From Sulfurovum zhangzhouensis (lineage in GTDB: Bacteria; Campylobacterota; Campylobacteria; Campylobacterales; Sulfurovaceae), in assembly GCF_030347965.1 (NCBI RefSeq), contig NZ_JAQIBD010000002.1, positions 535,740 through 597,836 on the forward strand: DNA of 62,097 nucleotides, in the 5' to 3' direction. The notes below the pieces were generated by a model, which was not told the origin of the DNA, ran no database searches, and was given only the letters and a program-made list of their open reading frames with translations. Both the position numbers and the translations under genes were made by a program. Shown here piece after piece: positions 24,271-34,016 of the stretch. Every line of letters begins with the position of its first letter. Positions within the stretch are counted from its first letter, which is position 1.

Positions 24271-24879
24271 TCAAATATCTTTCCCCTCTGAAAAATAATA
24301 TTGATAAAGTAAATAAGCGACCATAGTACCCAAAAAAGAAGCAAAGAACACATCACTCAAATAATGTGCCGTAATAACAACCCTACTAAAGGCTACCAAT
24401 GCTCCTGCTATTAAAATAGGATATTTCCATTTAGGGAACAATAAACTCAATGCTACTGCACTTGAGATAGCCGTAATTGTATGACCTGAGGGAAAAGAAA
24501 CATATTTGGATGAAATTTCAAACCACTGAAATCCATATAGGTTGTCTTCTAAATAAAGCTTGGGTCTCATGCGTCCAAAAGGTATTTTAAATAACCATAC
24601 TCCAATACCTGCTACCACATTTGTCATAAAGATATAGAGGGCTTTTTTAGCATTAAGAAACACTTTTCTTTGTATAAACCATAAATACAGTATCAAAGAA
24701 GGAATTAAAAACCATTCACTTTGACCAGCTTGTGTAATAGTTCTAAAAAAAAATTTTATCGGATTGTGTTCATCCATTTCATAAAAGTACTTGGCAACCT
24801 CTCTATCAGCATATAGATAAAATAGTACGGTGATAGATGCAACCATCGCTAATATATATAAGTGTTTTACTTTTAACAC
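24271..24879 (-). CDS. PAP2-family integral membrane phosphatase
   Basis: A 202-residue inner-membrane protein with about six hydrophobic segments. PAP2 motifs are KIPFGRMRPK, FPSGHTITAIS and FSRVVITAHYLSDV. The layout resembles LpxE or undecaprenyl-pyrophosphate phosphatases, so likely substrates are lipid A, undecaprenyl pyrophosphate or phosphatidylglycerol phosphate; the sequence does not say which. The start is a GTG (24877-24879). It lies between a CPA2 antiporter and a second PAP2 gene. Confidence 0.87.
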   Translation of the reverse strand: MLKVKHLYILAMVASITVLFYLYADREVAKYFYEMDEHNPIKFFFRTITQAGQSEWFLIPSLILYLWFIQRKVFLNAKKALYIFMTNVVAGIGVWLFKIPFGRMRPKLYLEDNLYGFQWFEISSKYVSFPSGHTITAISSAVALSLLFPKWKYPILIAGALVAFSRVVITAHYLSDVFFASFLGTMVAYLLYQYYFSEGKDI

Positions 24880-24923
24880 AAAAAACCCTGTTTATCTCTT
24901 ATTTATAATGGCATTATAGCGGA

Positions 24924-26534
24924 TTAACCCATATCACACTTTAGTGCTTGACTAACCAGAAGTTTTGCAACAGTTTCATTCTGATTGATAAAACTTTTGA
25001 TCGGCAGATCTGAAAGCTCCTCAATCTGTCTAATATCTGTAACTTTAAGAATCATATCAATTCTCTCATCAATACTGTGAATGGCTTCACAGATCAACCG
25101 AATCTTCTCATCATTATCAATTGCGATAATCACAGCGATCGCATTTTTAATATCCAATGCATTTAACAGTCTTTTAGAGGCTGCATTTCCAAAAAAAACA
25201 CTATCACCTTTTTTGTGTCCCAACTCTACGAGACTCCTATCATGTTCTATCGCAACATAGGTGATCCCTTGGGCTTTAAGCTCTGCTACGATGCCCTGAC
25301 CAAGCAATGAGTAACCACACACTACAATATGATTTTCAATACATGACGAACATATCGGTTCTCGCATTGCTTCAGTAGCCTGCTGATAAAACAGATTTGT
25401 AAACGCCCTGACATGCTTCACTGCCAATGAAGTAAAGATCAGTGAAACAACGACTACCGAGATGAGTACCTGTAACACTTCATTGTCGACTAATTCATAG
25501 GACTTAGCCAATGCAAAGACAGCAAAGGAAAACTCCCCTACCTGTGCAAGTGCCAATGCGGTTTTAAATGCGCGTTTTGGAAATGAGAAAATCACGGTAA
25601 TCGCAAAGATAATAATCGCTTTTAGAAGGAGTATTGCTACAGTCAGCCCGACAATAATAAAAAAATACTCCCTGATCACTGCAAGATTGATCTGAAGCCC
25701 TACTGTGATAAAGAAAAGTCCAAGTAGAATATCTCTAAAAGGAACAAGGTCTGCTTCTATCTGATGCTTATATTTACTTTCAGCAATCAACATACCGGCA
25801 ATGAAGGCACCAAGTGAATAAGAAAATCCAAATGCATGTGCAAGAAGTGATGCAGAAAGAACGATCAGCAAGATTGCAAGAATAAAAAGTTCCTCTTTTT
25901 TACTATCCACCACATAGCTCAAAAATTTGGTTGTAGCATATTTACCCATCACAAAAAGTGTAAAGATTACAATAAAGCCAGAAAAGAGTGTATCTAAAAC
26001 AGTGTCAGATACAGAATCAGAAGGTTTAGCCAAAAAAGAGACCATAAGCAATATAGGGATTACCGCAACATCTTGAAATAGAAGAATTCCCAAGGCGTAT
26101 CTACCATAAGGACGATGAATGTCACCATTGGCGTTAAGTGTGGTCAGGACAATAGCTGTAGAGGAGAGTGAAAGTGCCATCCCCACTATCAATGCACTTT
26201 TCAACTCCAAATCAAATAGACTGATACTCAAGTAGGTGAATAAGAGTGCAGTGAGTACTACTTGAAGTATCCCAAAAACAAATACTTCCTGCTTCATACG
26301 TTTCATATGGGTCAGAGAAAACTCCAAACCGATTGTAAACATCAAAAAGACAACACCAAACTCTGCAAGTTCACCTAAGACTTGCTGGTCGATCTTTGCA
26401 TAATCAAAAAATGTTGCGATGATAAAACCGGTAAGGATATATCCTACGATGGTAGAGACATCAAAACGCTTTAAAAGTAGATTAATAGCAAGAGAGAGCG
26501 CTGTAGCAAGTATGATAAGCGCGAGTATATTCAT
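24924..26534 (-). CDS. CPA2-family monovalent cation/proton antiporter with TrkA-N domain (KefB/YbaL-like)
   Basis: This 536-residue protein has about twelve membrane helices (residues 1-380) with the family segment EFGVVFLMFTIGLEFSL near residue 60-75. A cytosolic TrkA-N/RCK domain follows from about residue 400 (HIVVCGYSLLGQGIVAEL, then the AIEHD acidic end of the second strand), which binds nucleotide and gates transport. KefB/KefC export potassium under electrophile stress; YbaL-type proteins are less well known. No KefF/KefG subunit is next to it. AAGGAG precedes the ATG. Confidence 0.9.
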   Translation of the reverse strand: MNILALIILATALSLAINLLLKRFDVSTIVGYILTGFIIATFFDYAKIDQQVLGELAEFGVVFLMFTIGLEFSLTHMKRMKQEVFVFGILQVVLTALLFTYLSISLFDLELKSALIVGMALSLSSTAIVLTTLNANGDIHRPYGRYALGILLFQDVAVIPILLMVSFLAKPSDSVSDTVLDTLFSGFIVIFTLFVMGKYATTKFLSYVVDSKKEELFILAILLIVLSASLLAHAFGFSYSLGAFIAGMLIAESKYKHQIEADLVPFRDILLGLFFITVGLQINLAVIREYFFIIVGLTVAILLLKAIIIFAITVIFSFPKRAFKTALALAQVGEFSFAVFALAKSYELVDNEVLQVLISVVVVSLIFTSLAVKHVRAFTNLFYQQATEAMREPICSSCIENHIVVCGYSLLGQGIVAELKAQGITYVAIEHDRSLVELGHKKGDSVFFGNAASKRLLNALDIKNAIAVIIAIDNDEKIRLICEAIHSIDERIDMILKVTDIRQIEELSDLPIKSFINQNETVAKLLVSQALKCDMG

Positions 26535-26555
26535 CCCATGCTCCTTTTTCTACTT

Positions 26556-27242
26556 TTAAGGAATAATAGAGGTCATGCCGACATTAAGCCAACTCTGTAA
26601 CCCACCTCGGTACCACTTCATCTTTTCAGGCGGATATCCCATCTCCAGTAGTGCTTCTATCATTTGCGGAGACTGTCTGCACCATACACCGTTACAGAAA
26701 AAAAGTACTGTTTTAGCTTCTGAGAAATCATACCCCTCTTTTGTTATCTTTATTCCCAAAAGAGTAAGTGCTTCCTGTTTCTTTTTTTCCCATTTTCCTT
26801 TTTCGGTAAAATAGATAAACGGGATATTGTGCGAACCGGGGATCGTTCGAGCTTCATACCACTCTTTTTTACGACTGTCAACAAAGAGCATATTTTGATC
26901 TTCCTGCATCTCATCAAGAAACTCCAGCACTTCAAGTTCACCATAAGTATCGATCTTTTCATCTATTTTCATCGGAGAAAGCTGACCCGCTGTAGTAATA
27001 AAACTCTTTTTACAGAATTCCGGCACTGTTTTTAGAGGATACTCTTCACTCCAAAATGTTTTTCCGTCAAAAGGTATGTCTCTACACCTTAGATCTGAAT
27101 CCCTGGCGACCGTTACCTCTTTTACACTGCCGTCCATAGCTGTGTACTTGACCTCAATACTATGCGCGTGAAGCATTTTTGGAGTCTCTTGAGCATAACT
27201 AAAAGTAAGTAAAGAGATAAAAAGTATAGATTTCCACCCCAT
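26556..27242 (-). CDS. Periplasmic protein with C-terminal rhodanese domain
   Basis: The start is set at ATG 27242, because AAGGAG lies 7 bp upstream and a signal peptide follows at once (MGWKSILFISLLTFSYA). An earlier frame would overlap dnaE. The 228-residue product has an N-terminal region with two cysteines (LRCRDIPFDG, PEFCKKSF) and a rhodanese domain (about 115-225) with DSRKKEWYEARTIPGSHNIP and the active loop FFCNGVWCRQS. Rhodaneses carry sulfane sulfur, so sulfur metabolism or redox handling in the periplasm is a reasonable guess for this type of organism. Confidence 0.85.
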   Translation of the reverse strand: MGWKSILFISLLTFSYAQETPKMLHAHSIEVKYTAMDGSVKEVTVARDSDLRCRDIPFDGKTFWSEEYPLKTVPEFCKKSFITTAGQLSPMKIDEKIDTYGELEVLEFLDEMQEDQNMLFVDSRKKEWYEARTIPGSHNIPFIYFTEKGKWEKKKQEALTLLGIKITKEGYDFSEAKTVLFFCNGVWCRQSPQMIEALLEMGYPPEKMKWYRGGLQSWLNVGMTSIIP

Positions 27243-27264
27243 ATTGTCACTCCTTGATCTTATT

Positions 27265-30200
27265 TTATCCTTCAACAACTAAGGATTCTTCCAAATACAC
27301 ACCTAGCTCTTTTGCTTCCTCTAAGATAAGTTCACTCACTTTCATCTTACTTTCGATAACGACATCTGCAAGTTTAGACTTGATGTGAAGTTCCAGTGGT
27401 CTTTTCCCCGGATACTTTTCAGCCAAACACATCAACTCTTCCGCGATCTTAGGATCTGGCATTAGGTTAATAGCCAAGATAAGTGGCGGTTGTTCCGGTT
27501 CCTCGACATGTTTTTCTTCTTTTTTAACTTTGATCTTCTCTTTTTTAGCATCTTTCAGTGACTCTATTTTGAGTATGTTCATACGCGTAAAGTCACCGTC
27601 TTTAGTAATCTTTACCTTGAATGCGATCGGTTTTGTGAGATCAAAATCCTCTTCAAGCTCTTTGAGGCGTTTTTCAAAAAGCATCAATTCGATATTCCCA
27701 TGCAGGTCCATCACATTGGCTATCCCGAACTTATGGCCTTTTTTACTGATCTTTTCAGTAATTCCTTCGATCTTCCCGATCAAAAGTGCTTCTGAACCGT
27801 CTGCAAGATCATCTATCTCTGAACTAAGTGTATAGTTGATATTGTCGAGTGTATCACGGAACTTATCAAGGGGATGCCCGGATACGTAAAACCCAAGTGA
27901 TTCTTTCTCCATTTCAAGAATTTCGAGCGGTTCGAATTCAGGCATGTTCGTAAGTGTCAATGACACGGCAGTCATCTCAGCACCGCCGCCAAAGAGAGAG
28001 TTTTCTGCCAATTTTTTTGCATCAGCTGCTTTCTTTGCTGCTTCTATGATCTCTTCTATCTGAGAAAGCATCGCATTACGGGAATAATTAAAGCAGTCTA
28101 ATGCACCTGCCTTGATAAGTGACTCGATCACTTTTTTATTGACCTTACTTGAGTCAATACGGGAAACGAAATCACTAAAATCATTAAACTCACCCTCTTT
28201 ACGTGCTTCAAGGATCGACTTGATCGCAATGTCCCCTGCTCCTTTGATCGCTCCCATACCGAACATAACAGCTTCTTTGCCATCAACATTATGGGCTTCA
28301 AAAACCAATCCTGAACGGTTTACATCAGGGGGTAACAGATCGATCCCCATACGTTTGAGTTCATCCACATACTTAACAACCTTATCAGTGTTGTTCTTCT
28401 CCAATGTCAGGATCGCTGCCATAAACTCCGTAGGATAGTAATGCTTCAGGAAGGAAGTATAGAATGTGATCAAGGCATAGGCTGCAGAGTGAGATTTATT
28501 AAATCCATATCCGGCAAACTTTACGATCAGATCGAAAAGTTCTTCTGCTTTTGAACGGTCAAATCCTTTTTGGGCTGCACCATCGGCAAACTCACCTTTG
28601 AGTTTATCCATCTCTTCTTTGATCTTTTTACCCATTGCACGACGGACAAGGTCTGCACCACCAAGACTGAATCCACCGATCGTTTGTACGATCTGCATAA
28701 CCTGTTCTTGGTAGACAATAACCCCGTAAGTAGGTTTTAGGATCGGTTCAAGCTCAGGGAACATATACGTGATCTCTGCACGTCCGTGTTTACGTTCTAC
28801 GAAATCATCAAGCATTCCTGATTCCATCGGACCGGGACGATAAAGAGCGAGCATCGCAATAACATCTTCAAAACCCGATGGTTTGAGTTTCTTAGCAAGA
28901 TCCTGCATCCCCGCTGATTCGATCTGGAAGAGGCCCAGTGTCTCACCTGTAGAGATATAGTCATACACCCCTTTGTCGTTAATATTTTCACGGACAAAGT
29001 CGATACGTTTTCCATGCCTCTGTTCAACCAGCTTATTGGCCTCTTCTACTACCGTTAGCGTCTTCAGTCCAAGGAAGTCGAATTTGATTAGGTCCACATC
29101 TTCTACATACTTACCGCTATACTGCGTTGCAAGAGTATTGAGCCCTGAAGGTTTAAAGAGCGGTGTTTTTTTCCAGAGCGGCTCATTTGAGATTACAACT
29201 CCTGCCGCGTGTGTTCCGGCATTACGATTGAGTCCTTCAAGCGCAAGTGCATACTCCCAAGTACGTGCTGCCAACGGATCACTTTCTAAAAGCTCTTTGA
29301 TCTTAGGCTCTTTTTCATACGAACTTCTTAAGTCAATTCCAAGTTCGTCCGGGATCAGTTTTGCCATAGCATCTGCTTTGGCATAAGGCATATCAAGTAC
29401 TCTGGCGACATCTCGGATCACCCCTTTGGCAAGCAATTTACCAAAAGTAATGATCTGTGCAACGTTAACACGCCCGTATTTATCGATCACATAATCAAGT
29501 ATTTCCTGACGGCGTGCCTGACAGAAGTCCATATCGATATCCGGCATCGATACACGTTCCGGGTTAAGAAATCTCTCAAAAAGCAGACCATAAGGCATTG
29601 GATCGATATCGGTAATACGCAAAGCATATGCTACCAATGAGCCCGCTGCAGAACCACGTCCCGGTCCTACCGGGATACCCATCTTTTTCGCTGCATCAAC
29701 AAACTCCCATACGATCAACATATAACCAGGGAACTTCATATTGGAAATGATATTGATTTCAGTTTCTAACCTCTCACGATACTCTTGATGTTTCGTAGGA
29801 TCGACGATCTTCAGACGCTCTTCCAAACCTCGTCTAGACTCTTCTATGAACAATGCCGTGTCATTAGCCAAAGAGTATTCTTCATCCGGCTCAGGAAGCT
29901 CCAAACCGATTAAAGATGCCTTTTCTCTGGCAAACTTGAAGTTTGGCGGTGTCGGGTTACCCAGTTTGATCTCTAGATTACACTTCTCAGCGATCTCCTG
30001 TGTATTCTCCAGTGCTTCAGGGATATCAGCAAAAAGCTTTGCCATCTCTTCAGGAGATTTGACATAAAACTCATGTACCGAGTGACGCATACGGTTAGGA
30101 TCATCATAGAGTTTGTTCATTGCGATACACATAAAAGCTTCATGAGCATCTGCATCTGCAGGATTGGTGTAGTGCGTATCATTTGTGGCTACGATCTTGA

Positions 30201-30834
30201 TACCAGTCTCTTGTGAGAGCTGTATGATCTGAGAATCGATACGATGCTGGTCACCTATACCGTGCCTCATGATCTCCAGATAAAAGTCATCGCCAAAGAG
30301 CTCTTTATATTTGAGCGCTACACGCTTAGCCTCTTCATATCCCTTGGCACCAAACTTCACATTACGATCAGAGAGATTCAAATGCCAGTTAACCTCACCT
30401 TGAAGACAAGCAGAAGTACATACCAAACCTTCCGCATTATCTTTCAATAGATCCCAATTGATACGAGGATAATAATAAAAACCGTTCAGGTAAGCCTGAG
30501 AACTAAGATACATAAGATTTTTATATCCCACCTCATTTTTAGCATATAAACAGAGGTGAAAACGCTGACGTATACTCTTATCATCAATATCAGGCTGATT
30601 ATGTACATACGCTTCCATTCCAATGATCGGTTTGATACCCTCATTTCTCATGGTATTATAGAAGTCGATCGTACCGAACATATTCCCATGATCGGTCATA
30701 GCAACCGAATTCATACCAAGCGCCTTGACCTTTTTGGCCAACGCTTTGATCTTATTGGCCCCATCAAGTAACGAATACTCGGTATGGAGGTGTAAATGGG
30801 TATACTGGGGGATGTTTTTCGGTTCTTCTGACAT
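27265..30834 (-). CDS. dnaE: DNA polymerase III alpha subunit
   Basis: The 1189-residue replicative polymerase. The N-terminal PHP domain opens with YTHLHLHTEYSLLDG and includes MTDHGNMFGTIDFYN. The polymerase palm shows MPDIDMDFCQARRQEILDY with the catalytic aspartates. Further on come the fingers, helix-hairpin-helix and OB-fold parts (LLIGKIEGITEKISKKGHKF). Length and order match DnaE1. Two ATG codons lie in tandem (30837 and 30834); the second is given because GAAAGGTAG spaces better. The downstream rhodanese gene begins 22 bp beyond its stop. Confidence 0.97.
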   Translation of the reverse strand: MSEEPKNIPQYTHLHLHTEYSLLDGANKIKALAKKVKALGMNSVAMTDHGNMFGTIDFYNTMRNEGIKPIIGMEAYVHNQPDIDDKSIRQRFHLCLYAKNEVGYKNLMYLSSQAYLNGFYYYPRINWDLLKDNAEGLVCTSACLQGEVNWHLNLSDRNVKFGAKGYEEAKRVALKYKELFGDDFYLEIMRHGIGDQHRIDSQIIQLSQETGIKIVATNDTHYTNPADADAHEAFMCIAMNKLYDDPNRMRHSVHEFYVKSPEEMAKLFADIPEALENTQEIAEKCNLEIKLGNPTPPNFKFAREKASLIGLELPEPDEEYSLANDTALFIEESRRGLEERLKIVDPTKHQEYRERLETEINIISNMKFPGYMLIVWEFVDAAKKMGIPVGPGRGSAAGSLVAYALRITDIDPMPYGLLFERFLNPERVSMPDIDMDFCQARRQEILDYVIDKYGRVNVAQIITFGKLLAKGVIRDVARVLDMPYAKADAMAKLIPDELGIDLRSSYEKEPKIKELLESDPLAARTWEYALALEGLNRNAGTHAAGVVISNEPLWKKTPLFKPSGLNTLATQYSGKYVEDVDLIKFDFLGLKTLTVVEEANKLVEQRHGKRIDFVRENINDKGVYDYISTGETLGLFQIESAGMQDLAKKLKPSGFEDVIAMLALYRPGPMESGMLDDFVERKHGRAEITYMFPELEPILKPTYGVIVYQEQVMQIVQTIGGFSLGGADLVRRAMGKKIKEEMDKLKGEFADGAAQKGFDRSKAEELFDLIVKFAGYGFNKSHSAAYALITFYTSFLKHYYPTEFMAAILTLEKNNTDKVVKYVDELKRMGIDLLPPDVNRSGLVFEAHNVDGKEAVMFGMGAIKGAGDIAIKSILEARKEGEFNDFSDFVSRIDSSKVNKKVIESLIKAGALDCFNYSRNAMLSQIEEIIEAAKKAADAKKLAENSLFGGGAEMTAVSLTLTNMPEFEPLEILEMEKESLGFYVSGHPLDKFRDTLDNINYTLSSEIDDLADGSEALLIGKIEGITEKISKKGHKFGIANVMDLHGNIELMLFEKRLKELEEDFDLTKPIAFKVKITKDGDFTRMNILKIESLKDAKKEKIKVKKEEKHVEEPEQPPLILAINLMPDPKIAEELMCLAEKYPGKRPLELHIKSKLADVVIESKMKVSELILEEAKELGVYLEESLVVEG

Positions 30835-30897
30835 CATCTACCTTTCTATTTCTTAGTGCGTATTTTAGGTAATTCTACTTTAAATCCTGCTCACATT

Positions 30898-31449
30898 TTA
30901 ACAATAATCCAGCAACATTCCTTTTTTTACCGTCTGCATTGTCTGAGCACCTTCTAGTCTCTCAATGATTGCAAGTCCAAAACATACAGCAGTACCTGGT
31001 CCTTTAGAAGTGAGAACATTATCATCAATGACTACTTTGGTATCTTCACGGTATCCCGGATGATCGATCTCATCTTCGACACCAGGATAACAGGTATAAC
31101 TCTTACCTAACACCCCTGCTTTTTTAAGGACATATGGCGCTGCACACATCGCACCTACTGCTTTAGTTGTTTTAAGTTCCTGAACCAGGGAGATGACTTT
31201 TGCATCTTCAGCCAATGCATGGGTACCACCCCATCCTCCTGGAAGTACGATCATGTCAAAATCATCGGAATTTGCTTCAGAGATAGGCAAATCTGCTACG
31301 ACTCTAATACCATGTGCACCAAGCACCGCACTTTCTTCACCTACATATGCCACACTTACTTCAATGCCCCCGCGGCGCATCACATCGATCAGAGCAACCG
31401 CTTCAAGCTCTTCAAAACCTTTTGCCAGTGGTAATAATACTCTTGCCAT
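30898..31449 (-). CDS. DJ-1/PfpI family protein (YajL-like)
   Basis: A 183-residue class I glutamine amidotransferase-like protein. The nucleophile is Cys102 (VGAMCAAPYVL), and the acidic partner is in KGFEELEAV (Glu14 or Glu15). DLPISEANSDDFDMIVLPGGWGGTHAL is the conserved central segment. YajL/DJ-1 proteins act in oxidative-stress defence; deglycase or chaperone roles are debated. A good AGGAG precedes the start. The gene is 63 bp upstream of dnaE and co-directional with it. Confidence 0.92.
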   Translation of the reverse strand: MARVLLPLAKGFEELEAVALIDVMRRGGIEVSVAYVGEESAVLGAHGIRVVADLPISEANSDDFDMIVLPGGWGGTHALAEDAKVISLVQELKTTKAVGAMCAAPYVLKKAGVLGKSYTCYPGVEDEIDHPGYREDTKVVIDDNVLTSKGPGTAVCFGLAIIERLEGAQTMQTVKKGMLLDYC

Positions 31450-31577
31450 CCTATGCTCCTGTATCCGTATAACTCTAATGATTATAACGATATAAGATCA
31501 ATAAATGCTAAATAAAAACAATGAAAAAGAAAAATGTGAATGAGATATGAAGTTAAAAAAAAAAGGGGTAAATGTGG

Positions 31578-31603
31578 TTATGATCGGGAAAACCCGATCA
31601 TAA
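31578..31603 (-). terminator. Terminator after efp
   Basis: TTATGATCGGG (31578-31588) pairs perfectly with CCCGATCATAA (31593-31603) around AAAA, 4 bp past the efp stop. A long T-run follows about 15 bases later on the minus strand. Confidence 0.65.
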
Positions 31604-31607
31604 AAGA

Positions 31608-32174
31608 TTACTTTGCTTTCTCTAGGTATTTACCTTCAACTGTATCTACCTTGATCATTTCACCTTCAAGAATATGGAATGGTACCTGTACCACTGCACC
31701 ACTCTCTAGTTTTGCAGGTTTTTTCCCACCTTGAGAGTCTCCTTTGAAGTTTGGTGGAGTCTCAACGATTTTAAGCACTACAGTTTGCGGGATCTCTACA
31801 GAGATCGCTTTTCCGTTGTGGAAAAGTATTTCTGCTTCCATACCGTCGATCATATAATCAAATGTATCTTTCCCCACTTGATCATGTGTCAGACCGATCT
31901 GCTCGAAAGTTTCAGTGTCCATGAACTGAAGGAACTCACCGTCGTCATAAAGATACTGCATTGTCTTTTGCTGAAGTTCAGGAACTTCGAATTTATCACC
32001 AGCGTGAATTGTCTTTTCAATTACCTTACCTGTTTGAAGGTTTTTGATCTTTACTCTTACAAATGCTGCACCTTTACCTGGCTTTACATGTTGAAACTCA
32101 ATAACTTTATAAGGGTTACCATCGAGCTCAAGTCTTGTACCTTTTTTGATATCACCCATACCAATTGTAGCCAT
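31608..32174 (-). CDS. efp: Elongation factor P
   Basis: The 188-residue factor rescues ribosomes stalled on consecutive prolines. It shows the three-barrel fold: the KOW-like N-terminus with [19 protein letters not shown], and the C-terminal S1-like barrel with [14 protein letters not shown]. The tip residue is Lys34 in PGKGAAF, the type modified by beta-lysylation rather than arginine rhamnosylation. The modifying enzymes are not in this window. AGGAGC precedes ATG 32174. Confidence 0.97.
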   Translation of the reverse strand: MATIGMGDIKKGTRLELDGNPYKVIEFQHVKPGKGAAFVRVKIKNLQTGKVIEKTIHAGDKFEVPELQQKTMQYLYDDGEFLQFMDTETFEQIGLTHDQVGKDTFDYMIDGMEAEILFHNGKAISVEIPQTVVLKIVETPPNFKGDSQGGKKPAKLESGAVVQVPFHILEGEMIKVDTVEGKYLEKAK

Positions 32175-32247
32175 ACTAGCTCCTCAAAATAAAATAATTG
32201 GGCAAATTATACCCAATGGTTGGTTAATAAAAGAGAAGTATAGAAGC

Positions 32248-32269
32248 GTTCCCACACATCTGTGGGAAC
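32248..32269 (-). terminator. Hairpin after the split RND operon
   Basis: GTTCCCACA (32248-32256) pairs perfectly with TGTGGGAAC (32261-32269) around CATC. It lies 20 bp past the stop of the second RND gene. The U-tract is weak. The arm resembles the GTTCCCAC palindrome repeated at 59.8-59.9 kb. Confidence 0.5.
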
Positions 32270-32288
32270 AAGGTAAGTTTTAAGAAAT

Positions 32289-34016
32289 TTATTTTGTAAT
32301 GGAGATGTTTTTATGCTCCATATCACATACTGCTTTATCAAAATCCATCGCTTTGGCATTATCCATTAAAATCGGTACAAAAAGGAGTGATACAAATACT
32401 GCAGCAACAGTACCTGATATCAGGGCAACCCCAAGACCACCGAATACAGGATCACTCGCGAGCAATGCAGATCCAAGAATGATCGCAACAGCAGTCAGTG
32501 CAATAGGCTTTGCCCTGGTTGCGGTAGCGATCGCAATTGCTTTACGTTTTGGAATACCCTGACACTCCATTAATGACTTTGTAAAATCAATAAGCAGGAG
32601 TGAGTTACGTGAACTGATCCCCATAAGGGCAATAAACCCGATCAGAGAGGTAGCAGTGAGGAAGAAAGTCTCACTGGTGAACCAGTTTGCAACCCAATGC
32701 CCTACAATTACTCCTATAAGTGAGAGGAATGAACCAAGTAAGATGATACCGCTTAGTACAAAACTCTTATAGTAAACCACTAACAGCAGGAATATCAATA
32801 TCAATGCAGCGATGAATGCCCCGCCAAGATCTCTAAAGGTATCCAGTGTTACTTTCATCTCTCCATCCCAGCGAAGCAAGAACTTCTCTCCTGTTTTTTT
32901 ATCTGTCAAATGAAGATCAAACATATAGGTATTGATGCCCGGTTCTTTATCAACGATATAGTCTTTCTCAAAATGCTCGATCATCTGTGCTCTTGCATCA
33001 AGCAGAGGATACACCTGAGATACCATATCTGTTTCTGCAATCACATTGATCATACGGGTTAAATCTTTATGCATGATCATAGGATTAGATTTTACTTTTC
33101 TAATGTTTACCACTTCACTTAGGGGTACCATCATCCCCTCCATATTCATAAGGTTAAGTGAAGAGAGTTTACTTCTCAATGCATTTTCATCTTTTGAAAA
33201 AAGTTCCTTACTCTCCTTTTCTAAGATTAGGAAGATCGGTATCTGATCGGATACATTCTTAGAGTTTTTATGTGCAACCACCATACCCTCAAATGCAAGA
33301 TAAAGAATGTTATTGACCTGTTCCACACTTAATCCCGAACGTGAAATCTTCTCTTTATCCGGGATCAGCTCATATTTATCAAAGATCTCATCTGTCATTA
33401 TATCTATATCGACAAGCCCCTCTGTTTGACTTAGGATTGCAGAGGTTTCAAATGCAAGTTCTCTTATCTTTTTAAGATTTGTACCATAAACCTCTACAAC
33501 AAGTGAAGCCAGTGTAGGAGGACCTGCAGGTTGTTCAATAAACTTGATATTGGTATCTTTAACCAGTGGTAAACAGGTATCTTTGATCATTGGACGTAAA
33601 CGTTGTACCATCAAAAATGAAGGTTCCTCACGGTGATGTTTATCTGTGAGATTTACAGAGATTTCAGCAACGTTCTCTGTCTGCTTCATACTTGCACCCT
33701 TGACCAATCCTGCATAATCCAGGGGAATACCCTGTCCCAAGAAAAGCTCAATATGCATGATCTCTTCTTCTTTTTTCAAGAAATCGATCACACACGAACT
33801 CACTTTTTTGGTCTCCTCTATTGAAGAGCCGGAAGGAGTATCTACATAAATAGAAAAAGTATTATCACTCTTTCCTGGAAGCATCTTAGCCAAAACCAGT
33901 TTGGTAGGGAACATCATCAAAGAAACGAAGAATGCTACTGCGGTCAAAACAATAACCAGTTTCTTCTTTTTCTTTTCCTCGAGGATACCAAAGATAAATT
34001 CTTCTAATTTTTTCAT
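32289..34016 (-). CDS. RND efflux pump, C-terminal half
   Basis: This 575-residue protein corresponds to the second half of an AcrB-like pump: TM7 (about 20-42), the second periplasmic porter and docking region (TPSGSSIEETKKV, FIEQPAGPPTLASLVVEV), then TM8-TM12 (about 375-555). The proton-relay helix reads GISSRNSLLLIDF, where AcrB has a lysine at the Arg position. The start overlaps the stop of the N-terminal half as TAATG. AAAGGGG 5 bp upstream lies inside the end of that gene, so translation is coupled rather than the result of a sequencing error. It should pair with the N-half, the MFP and TolC homologues of the same operon. Confidence 0.88.
   Translation of the reverse strand: MKKLEEFIFGILEEKKKKKLVIVLTAVAFFVSLMMFPTKLVLAKMLPGKSDNTFSIYVDTPSGSSIEETKKVSSCVIDFLKKEEEIMHIELFLGQGIPLDYAGLVKGASMKQTENVAEISVNLTDKHHREEPSFLMVQRLRPMIKDTCLPLVKDTNIKFIEQPAGPPTLASLVVEVYGTNLKKIRELAFETSAILSQTEGLVDIDIMTDEIFDKYELIPDKEKISRSGLSVEQVNNILYLAFEGMVVAHKNSKNVSDQIPIFLILEKESKELFSKDENALRSKLSSLNLMNMEGMMVPLSEVVNIRKVKSNPMIMHKDLTRMINVIAETDMVSQVYPLLDARAQMIEHFEKDYIVDKEPGINTYMFDLHLTDKKTGEKFLLRWDGEMKVTLDTFRDLGGAFIAALILIFLLLVVYYKSFVLSGIILLGSFLSLIGVIVGHWVANWFTSETFFLTATSLIGFIALMGISSRNSLLLIDFTKSLMECQGIPKRKAIAIATATRAKPIALTAVAIILGSALLASDPVFGGLGVALISGTVAAVFVSLLFVPILMDNAKAMDFDKAVCDMEHKNISITK

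Noticed and set aside
32248-32269. REP element in the RND-efp gap
   Set aside because: The hairpin resembles the 59.8-kb palindromes but lacks their CTCG...TGC flanks, so I list it as a terminator candidate only.
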